Source: an uncultured Christensenellaceae bacterium | GTDB taxonomy: Bacteria; Bacillota; Clostridia; Christensenellales; Borkfalkiaceae | Length of the DNA: 27,078 nt | NCBI GenBank assembly: GCA_910587365.1 | Contig: CAJUKJ010000010.1 | Coordinates: 1-27,078 of the forward strand | Reading direction: 5' to 3' | Part shown: positions 12,281 to 20,634 of the stretch, piece by piece | How positions within the stretch are numbered: the stretch's first letter is position 1 | Layout of the letters: each line of letters begins with the position of its first letter | The notes under the pieces: model-generated | Database searches by the model: none | Seen by the model: only the letters and a program-made list of their open reading frames with translations | What the model was told of the DNA's origin: nothing | Program-made: the position numbers and the translations under genes

Positions 12281-13531
12281 TTATTGTTTATTTAAGTATG
12301 TTTCGATTTCATTGAATTTAACCGCGGTTTGTGTACCGTCGGTCATATTTTTTATATTTACTTCTCCGTTTGCAAGCTCGTTTCCGCCTATAACCGCAAC
12401 ATACTGTGCGCCCAATTTGTCGGCATACTTGAATTGCGCTTTAACAGAACGGTTTAAATGGTCTATTTCCGCGGATATTCCTTTAAGCCTTAGCGCGGTT
12501 GCAATTTCAAACGCCTTAGCGCGGGTTTCCACGTCCATACCTGCAATATATATGCGGGGCTTTTGCTCTTCGGGAAATTTTGCCCCCGTATTTTCCATTA
12601 AAAGCAGCAGCCTTTCGATTCCTGCCGCAAAACCTATTGCGGGAACGGTTTGACCGCCCAACTGTTCGACAAGTCCGTCGTACCTTCCGCCGCCGCACAC
12701 CGTACCCTGCGCGCCTATCGCGTCGGACACAAACTCGAACACCGTCTTTGAATAGTAGTCTAAACCCCTTACTATGCGGGGGTTAATTGTAAATTCAAGC
12801 CCCTGCGCACTTAAAAGGCTTTTAACCCCTTCAAAGTGCTGCGAACATTCCCCACACAGATAGTCCGTAATATCGGGTGCGCCCGCATTGATTTTTTTAC
12901 AGCCCTCTTCCTTGCAGTCGAGCATTCTTAAAGGGTTTTTATCGAAACGCGTGCGGCAGGTTTCGCACATATCCGCAAGGTGCGGTTTAAAGTATTCTTT
13001 AAGTGCCTTGTTGTACTCGGCACGGCATACCTTGCATCCAATCGAATTGATTTCAAGCTTTGTCTTTACGCCAAGCTTGTCCAAAAAAGCCGAAGCGGCA
13101 AAAATTACTTCCGCATCCGTCTGAAACGCGGACGAGCCGAACACCTCTATACCGAACTGGTGGAACTCGCGCAGTCTGCCCGCCTGGGGGCGTTCGTAGC
13201 GGAATGCAGGCGTTATATAAAATGTCTTTACAGGCATCGGGCTGCTTGCCAGACCGTTTTCAATAAACAGCCTTGCCGCACCCGCGGTGCCTTCGGGTTT
13301 AAGCGTAATACTTCTTCCGCCCTTGTCCTCGAATGTGTACATTTCCTTATTTACAACGTCGGTAGTTTCGCCCACTCCGCGTTGGAACAATTCGGTATAT
13401 TCAAAAGTCGGGGTACGTATTTCGGACAGGTTGAAAGCCCGCGCAACCTCGCGCGCTGTGTTTTCGACGTATTGCCATTTATAGGACTGGTTGGGTAAAA
13501 CGTCCTTTGTGCCTTTGGGTATGTTAATCAT
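12281..13531 (-). CDS. hisS: Histidine-tRNA ligase
   Basis: A 416-residue class II synthetase from MINIPKGTKDVLPN. Motifs in order: motif 2 YERPQAGRLREFHQFGIEVF, a Cys-rich middle insert (CKVC, CETC, LDCKEEGC, CGEC) as in several clostridial HisRS, the HisA loop IVRGLDYYSKTVFEF, GGGRYDGL, motif 3 AIGFAAGIERLLL, and a C-terminal anticodon-binding domain (RIYIAGMD...YVAVIGGNE). The start was chosen over an upstream ATG (13558) that lacks an RBS and would lie within the F1 repeat; AAGG precedes this one. An F1 copy fills the gap from hslU. Confidence 0.97.
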   Translation of the reverse strand: MINIPKGTKDVLPNQSYKWQYVENTAREVARAFNLSEIRTPTFEYTELFQRGVGETTDVVNKEMYTFEDKGGRSITLKPEGTAGAARLFIENGLASSPMPVKTFYITPAFRYERPQAGRLREFHQFGIEVFGSSAFQTDAEVIFAASAFLDKLGVKTKLEINSIGCKVCRAEYNKALKEYFKPHLADMCETCRTRFDKNPLRMLDCKEEGCKKINAGAPDITDYLCGECSQHFEGVKSLLSAQGLEFTINPRIVRGLDYYSKTVFEFVSDAIGAQGTVCGGGRYDGLVEQLGGQTVPAIGFAAGIERLLLLMENTGAKFPEEQKPRIYIAGMDVETRAKAFEIATALRLKGISAEIDHLNRSVKAQFKYADKLGAQYVAVIGGNELANGEVNIKNMTDGTQTAVKFNEIETYLNKQ

Positions 13532-13552
13532 ATTTTTAAACCTTATCAAAAT

Positions 13553-13618
13553 AAACACAGAGATACGGGCAAGACAAAGCGGAGTTTAACGCCGTCTTGC
13601 GAAGTATATATGCGTTTA
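13553..13618 (-). repeat. F1 element, copy D (short form, hslU-hisS spacer)
   Basis: Starts at the hslU stop: TAAACGCATATATACTTCGC. This copy lacks the central 60-odd bases with the GTAC hairpin; its two ends pair as one long imperfect hairpin (GCAAGAC with GTCTTGC exact). It looks like an internal-deletion derivative of the 125-bp form. Confidence 0.8.
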
Positions 13619-14926
13619 TAAAACGTACTTTTTGAGATCGCGGTTTTTAATTATATTCTCCAAATGCTCTTCAACGTATTTCGCGTTGACGTCAACCTGG
13701 ATTACCGGATAATCGTTACCTCCCGCGTTGTAGGAAATATCCTCCAAAAGCCGTTCCATTACGGTGTGCAGGCGGCGCGCTCCGATATCTTCGGAAGTTG
13801 AGTTTACGTCCTCGGAAATTTCGGCAATTTTTTCAATAGCGTCGGACGTGAAGTGCAAATCGATATTGTCAACCGCCAAAAGCGCGGCGTACTGTGTAGT
13901 TATTGCGTTTTGCGGCTGGGTTAAAATGTTTATAAAATCCTGCTTGGTAAGGCTTTGTAAATCTACCTGTATAGGGAACCTGCCTTGAAGCTCGGGAATT
14001 AAGTCTTCTACCTTGGATACGTGGAACGCTCCTGCGGCAATAAACAGTATATAGTCGGTTTTAATGGGACCGTATTTCGTCATTACCGTACAGCCTTCTA
14101 CAATGGGAAGAATATCGCGCTGTACGCCCTCGCGCGAAACGTCCGCGCCGTGGTTGCCCTTGCCCGCGATTTTGTCTATCTCGTCGATAAATATAATACC
14201 GTCGTTCTCAGCGCGCCTGATAGCTTCGGCGTTTACCGCGTCGTTGTCTATAAGCTTATCCGCCTCTTCTGCAAGAAGTAAATTAATTGCCTCTTTAACG
14301 GTAACTTTGCGTTTCTTTTTTTTGTGCATTCCCATTCCGCCGAGAATAGACCCGATATCGATAGCCGCGCCCATACCGGGAGAAAGCTCTAACGGCTTGG
14401 GTACGTCTTCCACCTCTATCTCGATAACGGTTTTGTCGTACTTGCCGGCGTGGATATCGTCAACGAGGTTTTGCTCGAAAACCTCTTTGGCGGTTTCGCC
14501 GCGCTCGTTCTTCTTTACTTCCGCAAGCACTTTTGCAATTTTGCGCTCTGCAACGGCAGTCGCTTTAAACCTTACTTCCGCTGTCTTTTCCTCTTTAACA
14601 AGCCTTATTGCGCATTCAGCCAAGTCGCGTACCATAGATTCAACGTCGCGGCCGACGTAACCGACCTCGGTGTACTTTGTAGCCTCCACCTTTAAAAAAG
14701 GTGCTTTTACAAGCTTTGCAAGCCTTCTTGCAATTTCGGTTTTACCTACGCCCGTAGGACCCCTCATAATTATGTTTTTAGGGGTAATTTCGTCCTGCAA
14801 TTCGGGCGAAAGCCGACTGCGGCGGTAACGGTTGCGAAGTGCGATTGCAACCGCTTTCTTCGCCTCGTTCTGACCGATGATGTATTTATTTAATTCGTGA
14901 ACAATCTGTTTAGGTGTTAAGTCCAT
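13616..14926 (-). CDS. hslU: HslU (ClpY) ATPase of the HslUV protease
   Basis: A 436-residue AAA+ unfoldase. N-terminal LTPKQIVHELNKYIIGQNEA, Walker A GPTGVGKTEIAR, the pore-loop region GYVGRDVESMVRDL, an I-domain insertion with GMGMHKKKKRKVTVKEA, Walker B IIFIDEIDKIAG, and C-terminal sensor GARRLHTVMERLLED. It ends DLKKYVL, the tail that docks into HslV pockets. The start is ATG 14926 (AGGAG five bases away); a TTG one codon upstream is too close to the RBS. It follows hslV, but after a 252-base spacer with F1 and F2 elements, unlike the tight coupling usual for this pair. Confidence 0.97.
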   Translation of the reverse strand: MDLTPKQIVHELNKYIIGQNEAKKAVAIALRNRYRRSRLSPELQDEITPKNIIMRGPTGVGKTEIARRLAKLVKAPFLKVEATKYTEVGYVGRDVESMVRDLAECAIRLVKEEKTAEVRFKATAVAERKIAKVLAEVKKNERGETAKEVFEQNLVDDIHAGKYDKTVIEIEVEDVPKPLELSPGMGAAIDIGSILGGMGMHKKKKRKVTVKEAINLLLAEEADKLIDNDAVNAEAIRRAENDGIIFIDEIDKIAGKGNHGADVSREGVQRDILPIVEGCTVMTKYGPIKTDYILFIAAGAFHVSKVEDLIPELQGRFPIQVDLQSLTKQDFINILTQPQNAITTQYAALLAVDNIDLHFTSDAIEKIAEISEDVNSTSEDIGARRLHTVMERLLEDISYNAGGNDYPVIQVDVNAKYVEEHLENIIKNRDLKKYVL

Positions 14927-14935
14927 CAAATCTCC

Positions 14936-15116
14936 TTTTCACGAAATTCTCGCACTATTCTGCGCGCGACAATTTCCGTGATTTAAGGGCTTCTCGCCCT
15001 CTGCCCGCAATCTTAGGGGCAAACTTATTATTTAATTGCGGGCATTCATCCCGCTGAGGCGCAAGTATGCGCAAATTGGGTGCGCTTGCAAAAAGTGTGA
15101 TTTTTGCGCGCGCCGT
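14936..15116 (-). repeat. F2 multi-stem element (hslV-hslU spacer)
   Basis: On the + strand, three stems in order: CACGAAATT...AATTTCCGTG (14940-14980, bulged C); GGGCTTCTCGCCC; TGCCCGCAAT (15002-15011) with ATTGCGGGCA (15035-15044); and GCAAAAA...TTTTTGC near 15088-15107. The 25 bases at 14977-15001 are identical to 15766-15790. The F1 copy E lies directly next to it. Confidence 0.8.
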
Positions 15117-15130
15117 AAATTATTTTAAAA

Positions 15131-15181
15131 ATAACAAAACTCAAGCTTAACGCAGTATCTCGACGTATATATGCTTTTTTA
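15131..15181 (-). repeat. F1 element, copy E (partial, after hslV)
   Basis: Starts at the hslV stop: TAAAAAAGCATATATACGTC, then GATACTGCGTTAAGC. Only the stop-proximal half is present, ending near ATAAC where F2 begins. Confidence 0.75.
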
Positions 15182-15715
15182 AATTACTTCACATTTTATA
15201 TTATCGTTAGTATAAACGCAAATTTCGCTTGCGATTTTAAGCGATTTTTGCGCAATCTGTTCTGCGGAATACTTAGTATTCTGGCAGAGTGCGCGCGCCG
15301 CCGCCAAAGCGTAATTGCCGCCGCTGCCGATTGCCGCAATGCCGTCGTCGGGTTCGATAACCTCGCCCGTGCCTGAAACTATAAGCATCGTTTCGCTATC
15401 TGCGACTATCATCAGGGCTTCAAGCTTTCTTACCGCCTTGTCCGAACGCCAAAGCTCTGCAAGCTCCACGGCAGACCTCATAAGGTTGCCGGAAAACTTG
15501 TTCAACATCCCCTCGAACTTTTCGCTTAACGAGAACGCGTCCGAAACGGAACCCGCAAATCCTAAAATAACTTTTCCGCCGTAAATTCTTCTTACCTTTG
15601 TCGCGCTGTTTTTGAAAATTACGCTTTCGCCCATTGTGACCTGTCCGTCGCCAGCGATTGCGGTTTTACCGTTTCTTTTTACGCCGCAAATAGTCGTCGC
15701 ATGAAACTCTGTCAT
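15179..15715 (-). CDS. hslV: HslV (ClpQ) peptidase of the HslUV protease
   Basis: A 178-residue proteasome-like peptidase: HATTICGVKRNGKTAIAGDG, GKVILGFAGSVSDAFSL, EKFEGMLNKFSGNL, VSGTGEVIEPDDGIAAIGSG, ending CVYTNDNIKCEVI. Like CodW of B. subtilis it has a few residues (MTEFHA) before the TTI that starts most HslV proteins. After Met removal Thr2 would be the N-terminal residue, as Ser2 is in CodW; which Thr is the nucleophile cannot be told here. GAGG ten bases upstream lies in a 25-bp direct repeat. Its stop starts F1 copy E. Confidence 0.97.
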   Translation of the reverse strand: MTEFHATTICGVKRNGKTAIAGDGQVTMGESVIFKNSATKVRRIYGGKVILGFAGSVSDAFSLSEKFEGMLNKFSGNLMRSAVELAELWRSDKAVRKLEALMIVADSETMLIVSGTGEVIEPDDGIAAIGSGGNYALAAARALCQNTKYSAEQIAQKSLKIASEICVYTNDNIKCEVI

Positions 15716-15721
15716 AAATAT

Positions 15722-15943
15722 TTATCCTCACAAAAATAGTTTTCTATTATGCGAAAACTATTTTTCGTGATTTAAGGGCTTCTCGCCCTCTTCGCGCGTT
15801 TTTAAGTGCAAACAGTTATATAAACGCGCGAATTCACCTCGCCGAGGCGAAAGTTTTCGCAAATTGGGTTGCGCTAAGCAAAAATGCGATTTTGCTTGCG
15901 CCTTTGATTAATTTAAAATTATCCTCACAAAAATAGTTTTCTA
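15722..15943 (-). repeat. F2 multi-stem element flanked by 25-bp direct repeats (trmFO-hslV spacer)
   Basis: Identical 25-bp repeats at 15722-15746 and 15919-15943 (containing CCTCACAAAAATAG) bracket about 170 bases. Inside: AAAAATAGTTTTC (15732-15744) with GAAAACTATTTTT (15753-15765); the conserved 25 bases 15766-15790; TTCGCGCGTTT (15791-15801) with AAACGCGCGAA (15822-15832); AAGCAAAA with TTTTGCTT (15876-15897). The hslV RBS lies in the first direct repeat. Confidence 0.85.
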
Positions 15944-15947
15944 ATGA

Positions 15948-17252
15948 TTAATTTAAATTTAAAGCTTGCTTATACTTTTCTATACTTTCAAGTGCGCGGG
16001 TTGCAAGATATGCGTACCGCTGTTTTTTATCCCTTATCGTAACGTCGGCGGGTTTTAGTATGCCGAAGTTTGCGTTCATCGGCTGGAAGTTTTCGCAAGG
16101 AGTGCATACGTGCCTTGACAGTGCGCCGAGAACGGTTGTGTTATCGGGAATGACGGGCTGTCTGCCATTTAGCTTTTCGTAAATATGCAAAGCCGACAAA
16201 AGCCCGCTTGCCGCCGATTCAACGTAGCCCTCTACGCCCGTTATCTGACCTGCAAAAAATACCGTAGGGTTGTTTTTAAGCGAAAAGTCCGCGTTAAGAC
16301 AGGTGGGAGAATTTATAAACGTATTGCGGTGCATAACCCCGTATCTTAAAAACTCGGCGTTGCGCAATGCGGGAATTATGGAAAACACCCTTTTCTGTTC
16401 GCCGAATTTCAAATTCGTCTGACAGCCGACAAGGTTGTACGCCGTGCCGTCCGCGTTTTCTTTTCTCAGCTGCAACACCGCGTAAAACTTGTTACCGTCC
16501 TTATCTTTAAGCCCTACCGGTTTAAGCATTGCAAAGCGTAAACTGTCCTTTCCCCTCGAAGCTAAAACCTCAACGGGCATACAGCCCTCAAAAATTTCTC
16601 TCTTTTCAAAGTCGCGTAAAATTACTTTATCGGCGCATATTAGCCCGTCAACGAAGCTTTCGTACTCCTCTTTCGTAAGCGGACAGTTTATGTAATCGTC
16701 GCCGCCCTTGCCGTACCTGTCGCCGTAAAAGCATTTGCCGAAATCTATGCTGTCACGTGCAACAATGGGCGCGGAAGCATCGTAAAAATGCAATTGACCC
16801 CCGCATATGTTTTGGATACTTTGCGAAAGCGCGTCCGTAGTAAGCGGACCCGTGGCAATTATGCTCCACTCGTCGGGAACGGACTTAACCTCTTCGCAAA
16901 TTACCGTAATATTGGGATTATTTTTAATTCGCCCCGTAATATATGCGGAGAAAGCCTCCCTTTCCACCGCCAACGCGCCGCCCGCGGGGATTTGGGTTTT
17001 GTCCGCCGCGTCCGTCATAAGCGAACCCAACGTCCGCATTTCTTCCTTTAAAAGCCCGCACGCGTTTGAATACGCGTCCTTGCCTTTAAGCGAGTTAGAG
17101 CAAACGAGTTCGCCGAAGTTTGTATCCGTATGCGCGGGAGTGAACGACGAGGGTTTTATGTCGTACAGTTCGACCTTAACGCCGCGTTCGGCAAGGCATA
17201 TTGCCGCCTCTGCACCCGCAAGTCCCGCGCCGATTACTTTAATTTTGTTCAT
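15948..17252 (-). CDS. trmFO: FADH2/folate-dependent tRNA m5U54 methyltransferase TrmFO
   Basis: A 434-residue flavoprotein that forms m5U54 in the tRNA T-loop from methylenetetrahydrofolate. The FAD-binding start is IKVIGAGLAGAEAAICLAER; LVCSNSLKGKDAYSN contains the first conserved Cys, GCMPVEVLASRGKDSLRFAM the second. Further marks are RDKKQRYAYLATRALESI at the end and GVEGYVESAASGLLSAL. It overlaps the topA 3' end by 14 bases in another frame, so the two are coupled. In B. subtilis this gene is followed by xerC (codV) and clpQ; here xerC is missing and an F2 element fills the gap to hslV. Confidence 0.96.
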   Translation of the reverse strand: MNKIKVIGAGLAGAEAAICLAERGVKVELYDIKPSSFTPAHTDTNFGELVCSNSLKGKDAYSNACGLLKEEMRTLGSLMTDAADKTQIPAGGALAVEREAFSAYITGRIKNNPNITVICEEVKSVPDEWSIIATGPLTTDALSQSIQNICGGQLHFYDASAPIVARDSIDFGKCFYGDRYGKGGDDYINCPLTKEEYESFVDGLICADKVILRDFEKREIFEGCMPVEVLASRGKDSLRFAMLKPVGLKDKDGNKFYAVLQLRKENADGTAYNLVGCQTNLKFGEQKRVFSIIPALRNAEFLRYGVMHRNTFINSPTCLNADFSLKNNPTVFFAGQITGVEGYVESAASGLLSALHIYEKLNGRQPVIPDNTTVLGALSRHVCTPCENFQPMNANFGILKPADVTIRDKKQRYAYLATRALESIEKYKQALNLN

Positions 17253-19563
17253 CTTCTTCGGGAACGTCTACCGAATAGCCGCAATCCTTTTCCGAGCATT
17301 TAATCTTATTGCCGCGTTTAATGAGAAACTTACCGCAGCGGGGACATTTATCCCCCGTGGGGATATCCCAGCTTAAAAATTTACAGTCGGGATAACCCGT
17401 ACAGCCGTAATAAATTTTGCCCGTCTTGGAGCGCATTCTGCGCATAGGCTTGCCGCAATCGGGACACTTGCCCTCGGTTTTAACTTGTTCGCCGCTATCG
17501 CCGGCTGCAAGATAAGGTCTCTTCGCGCCGCACTTAGTACATTCGAGGAAGTTGCCGTACTTGCCCTTTTTAAGCATCATAAACGAACCGCATTCCCCGC
17601 ACTTTTCCTCTGTAATCTTTGCGTCTATGGGGAGTATGGACGAGCATTCGGGATAGTTCGGACAAGCAAGGAATTTGCCGAATTTACCGCTTTTGACAAT
17701 CATATTCGCGCCGCACTTGGGGCAACGCATTTCGGAAACCTCTACCTCGGTTTCACTGACTATGTTAGAGCATGCGGGATAATTCGAGCAGGCGAGGTAC
17801 TTGCCGTACTTGCCCATTCTTCTTATCATCATATTGCCGCACTTTTCGCACTTGATGTCGGTGGGTTCGTCGCCGTCCGTAGAAGCCGTTTTAAGCTTAT
17901 CTGCAAAACCGGGATAGAAATCCGCTATAATCTTATGCCAGTCGCAGCCGCCGTCTTCTATCTTGTCGAGGTCGTCCTCCATATGCGCTGTAAAGCCAAC
18001 GTCCATAATGTCGGTAAAATACTTTACAAGCATATCGGTTATCTTATAAGCAACGTCCGTAGGTATCATATGCTTACCGTCCTTTTCCACATAGTGGCGT
18101 TTTGTAAGCACCGATATAATAGACGCGTAAGTAGAGGGTCTGCCTATACCCTTTTCTTCCATTGCCTTAACAAGCGAAGCGTCCGTGTAGCGCAGGGGCG
18201 GGCGTGTAAATTTCTGTTCCTTTACAAGCTCGTTTAAATTTAATCTGTCGCCCTCTTCAACGGGGGGAAGAAGCTTTGCAGACTCCTCTTCCTCATCTGC
18301 TTTTCCCGCTTCCTGGTAAGCGGCGGTATAGCCTGCGAACAACATAGCCTTTCCGCTTGCCTTGAACACATATCCGCCCGCTTCGGCCTCTATCTGCATC
18401 GAATTGTACTGCGCTTCCGCCATCTGCGAAGCAACAAACCTGTCGTAAATAAGCTTGTAGACGTTGTAATGCTTTTTATCCAACGAGCTTTTAATGCTTG
18501 CTGGGGTAACCGAAAGATTTATCGGTCTTATCGCCTCGTGCGCGTCCTGCGCACCCTTTTTCGTGGCGTAATGGTTGGGGGTTTCCGGAACGAATTCTTT
18601 ACCGTACTCCGTTTCGATAAATTTCAGCGCGTTGTCCTGCGCGTCCTTTGAAATACGCACGGAGTCCGTTCTTATATAAGTAATCAGCGCGATATGGTCG
18701 CCGCCGACGTCCATACCCTCGTAAAGGTGCTGTGCGACGAGCATCGTTTCGGGCGAGGTCATACCGAATTTGTTGGAAGCGTCCTGTTGGAGCGACGAGG
18801 TTGTAAACGGTGCTGGGGCGTGCTGTTTTGTAACGCCCTTTTTGACCTTGGTTACTTTAAATTCAGAGTTCTTTATAATTTCCTCGGCTTGGTCGGCAAG
18901 CTCTTTACCGACGCTTTCGCCGTTCTTTTTATACTGGTAAGTAGCCTTGAATTGCGAATACTTCCGCTCTTCGTCCTGCAAGTACGCGTTGAACGTCCAG
19001 TATTCGTCGGGGATGAAAGCCTGTATTTCGCGCTCCCTGTCAACGATAAGGCGCAACGCGACGGACTGAACCCTGCCCGCCGAAAGTCCGTTCTGTATAC
19101 GGTTATTCAAAAGCGGGGAAAGCTTGTAACCCACCAACCTGTCAAGCACGCGACGCGCCTGCTGCGCGTCCACGAGATTATAATTTATTTTGCGCGGCTT
19201 GCCTAACGCGCTCTTTACCGCCGTAGGAGAAATTTCGTTGAACTCTATACGGTTTTCGCCGTTTTCGTCAAGACCCAAAACCGTCTGTAAATGCCAGCTT
19301 ATCGCCTCGCCCTCGCGGTCGGGGTCGGTTGCAAGATATACGCGGTCTGCCTTTTTAGCCTCCGCGGTAAGGCGTTTTATAACCTCTTTCTTGCTGGGGG
19401 TTATTTCGTACTTTGGCTCGAAGTTGGACGTTATTTTAACGCCCAAGGTTTTTTCGGGCAAATCCCTGACGTGTCCGCCCGACGCGTCAACCTTATATTT
19501 ACCTTTTAAATATTTTGAAATTGTTTTTGCCTTTGAAGGCGACTCTACTATTATAAGATCCAT
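17239..19563 (-). CDS. topA: DNA topoisomerase I (type IA)
   Basis: A 774-residue enzyme that relaxes negative supercoils. The TOPRIM domain has Glu7 (IIVESPSKAKTIS) and ATDPDREGEAISWHL with Asp80, Asp82 and Glu84. AGRVQSVALRLIVDRERE follows, and the catalytic Tyr296 is in ALITYIRTDSVRIS. RPSTYASIISVLTKRHYVEK is the later core motif. The C-terminus carries five zinc-ribbon-like units with paired Cys (CEKCGN, CPKCGA, CGECGS, CPDCGK, CPRCGK), typical of Firmicutes TopA. It lies four bases after dprA and overlaps trmFO. Confidence 0.98.
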   Translation of the reverse strand: MDLIIVESPSKAKTISKYLKGKYKVDASGGHVRDLPEKTLGVKITSNFEPKYEITPSKKEVIKRLTAEAKKADRVYLATDPDREGEAISWHLQTVLGLDENGENRIEFNEISPTAVKSALGKPRKINYNLVDAQQARRVLDRLVGYKLSPLLNNRIQNGLSAGRVQSVALRLIVDREREIQAFIPDEYWTFNAYLQDEERKYSQFKATYQYKKNGESVGKELADQAEEIIKNSEFKVTKVKKGVTKQHAPAPFTTSSLQQDASNKFGMTSPETMLVAQHLYEGMDVGGDHIALITYIRTDSVRISKDAQDNALKFIETEYGKEFVPETPNHYATKKGAQDAHEAIRPINLSVTPASIKSSLDKKHYNVYKLIYDRFVASQMAEAQYNSMQIEAEAGGYVFKASGKAMLFAGYTAAYQEAGKADEEEESAKLLPPVEEGDRLNLNELVKEQKFTRPPLRYTDASLVKAMEEKGIGRPSTYASIISVLTKRHYVEKDGKHMIPTDVAYKITDMLVKYFTDIMDVGFTAHMEDDLDKIEDGGCDWHKIIADFYPGFADKLKTASTDGDEPTDIKCEKCGNMMIRRMGKYGKYLACSNYPACSNIVSETEVEVSEMRCPKCGANMIVKSGKFGKFLACPNYPECSSILPIDAKITEEKCGECGSFMMLKKGKYGNFLECTKCGAKRPYLAAGDSGEQVKTEGKCPDCGKPMRRMRSKTGKIYYGCTGYPDCKFLSWDIPTGDKCPRCGKFLIKRGNKIKCSEKDCGYSVDVPEEDEQN

Positions 19564-19567
19564 AATA

Positions 19568-20629
19568 CTACCTGTTTAATGCCTTGTAAGCGTTTCCGCC
19601 TAAACCTACGGCAAGCCCCTTAATTTGAAGCGACATCATAGCGGGAATAATCTCGTTAGGAAATTTATGCAAGCTTTCCGCCACTTCAAAAATAAAAGCT
19701 TTATCTGAATTTTTTAAATATTCGTAAACCTCGTATTCAAGCTCTGTAAGTTGAATTTTTTCGTGCGTATTAAAGTCTAAACCATACGCAGCGAAAATGT
19801 CAAGTACATTTTCAGTAAGTTTCGCGCCTTTTTTTATAAGAAAATTGCAGCCCGCACCGACTGCGACGCCTAACGAATACGGAAACGCGAATACGTCCCT
19901 GTTATATTCCTCGGCATATTCCGCGGTAATCAGCGCGCCGCTTTTTTCAGGGGCGCATACCACAAGCGTTCCCCTCGAAAGTCCCGCTATAATACGGTTG
20001 CGAACGGGAAAGAACCGAGGCTGCGGCTTAACATGCGGCAGATGTTCGGTAATTGCCAACCCTTGATTTTCCACACGCTTTAAAAGTGATGAATTGCAAG
20101 CGGGATATACACAGCCGAAACCGTTTGCGAGAACTGATATTACTTTGCCGCCCGCAGCAAGCGCGCCCTCCAAGACGGACGTGTCCGCACCTTCGGCAAG
20201 CCCCGTCACAACGGTAAAAACGCTTGACAGTTCGCCAGCAAGCTTTTTACAGTGCGCAAGCGCGTCGGGAGGTGTTCTGCGCGAGCCGACTACTGAAAAG
20301 CAGTTGCTTTTTAAAAGCGAGGTATCCCCCTTGCAATATAAAAGCAGTGGCGGCACGTCGATATTTTTAAGCGTTTCGGGATAATCCGCGGAAACAGATG
20401 TTACGCATTTAATCCCCTTTTTCTCTAATCCGTCCAGAACGCTTTGCCTGTAAGCCCGGTCGGAAAAATTACTTTCTACTTTATTATATACGCCGCAGGG
20501 CAGCGTTTTAATCAGTTTATTTTTTTTATATTCGTAATTACCGTCAGAAAACAAGCTATATTTTATATTAAGCGGAATTTCATTAAAGCTTGAAAGAACT
20601 ATAATGTCGATTTCTTCTTTCGTATACAT
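19568..20629 (-). CDS. dprA: DNA-processing protein DprA (Smf)
   Basis: A 353-residue protein. The Rossmann-like core has VVGSRRTPPDALAHC, VVTGLAEGADTSVLEGAL, ANGFGCVYPACNSSLL, FFPVRNRIIAGLSRGTLVVC, SGALITAEYAEEYNRDVFAF and a GCNFLIKKGAKL end. A C-terminal winged-helix-like part follows (LTELEYEVYEYLKNSDKA). DprA binds incoming single-stranded DNA and loads RecA during transformation. It starts five bases after the comM stop with no clear RBS, so translational coupling is likely. The comM-dprA-topA order is common in Firmicutes; competence itself cannot be inferred. Confidence 0.95.
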   Translation of the reverse strand: MYTKEEIDIIVLSSFNEIPLNIKYSLFSDGNYEYKKNKLIKTLPCGVYNKVESNFSDRAYRQSVLDGLEKKGIKCVTSVSADYPETLKNIDVPPLLLYCKGDTSLLKSNCFSVVGSRRTPPDALAHCKKLAGELSSVFTVVTGLAEGADTSVLEGALAAGGKVISVLANGFGCVYPACNSSLLKRVENQGLAITEHLPHVKPQPRFFPVRNRIIAGLSRGTLVVCAPEKSGALITAEYAEEYNRDVFAFPYSLGVAVGAGCNFLIKKGAKLTENVLDIFAAYGLDFNTHEKIQLTELEYEVYEYLKNSDKAFIFEVAESLHKFPNEIIPAMMSLQIKGLAVGLGGNAYKALNR

Positions 20630-20634
20630 ATTTA

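Noticed and set aside
12980..13498. Long rightward open frame (172 codons) opposite hisS
   Set aside because: It lies fully within hisS, whose motifs are unmistakable; the frame has no RBS or recognisable domain and is a shadow of the coding strand.
14064..14660. 198-codon rightward open frame opposite hslU
   Set aside because: Antisense to the HslU ATPase core, Ser/Ile-rich low-complexity translation, no start signals.
14936..15943. F1/F2 spacers as a CRISPR array
   Set aside because: Repeats are few, not regularly spaced, differ in sequence, and there are no equal-length spacers or cas genes.
17485..18237. 250-codon rightward open frame opposite topA
   Set aside because: It is antisense to the zinc-ribbon and core region of topA; its regular Cys, Phe and Leu content reflects the complement of topA codons, and no RBS is present.
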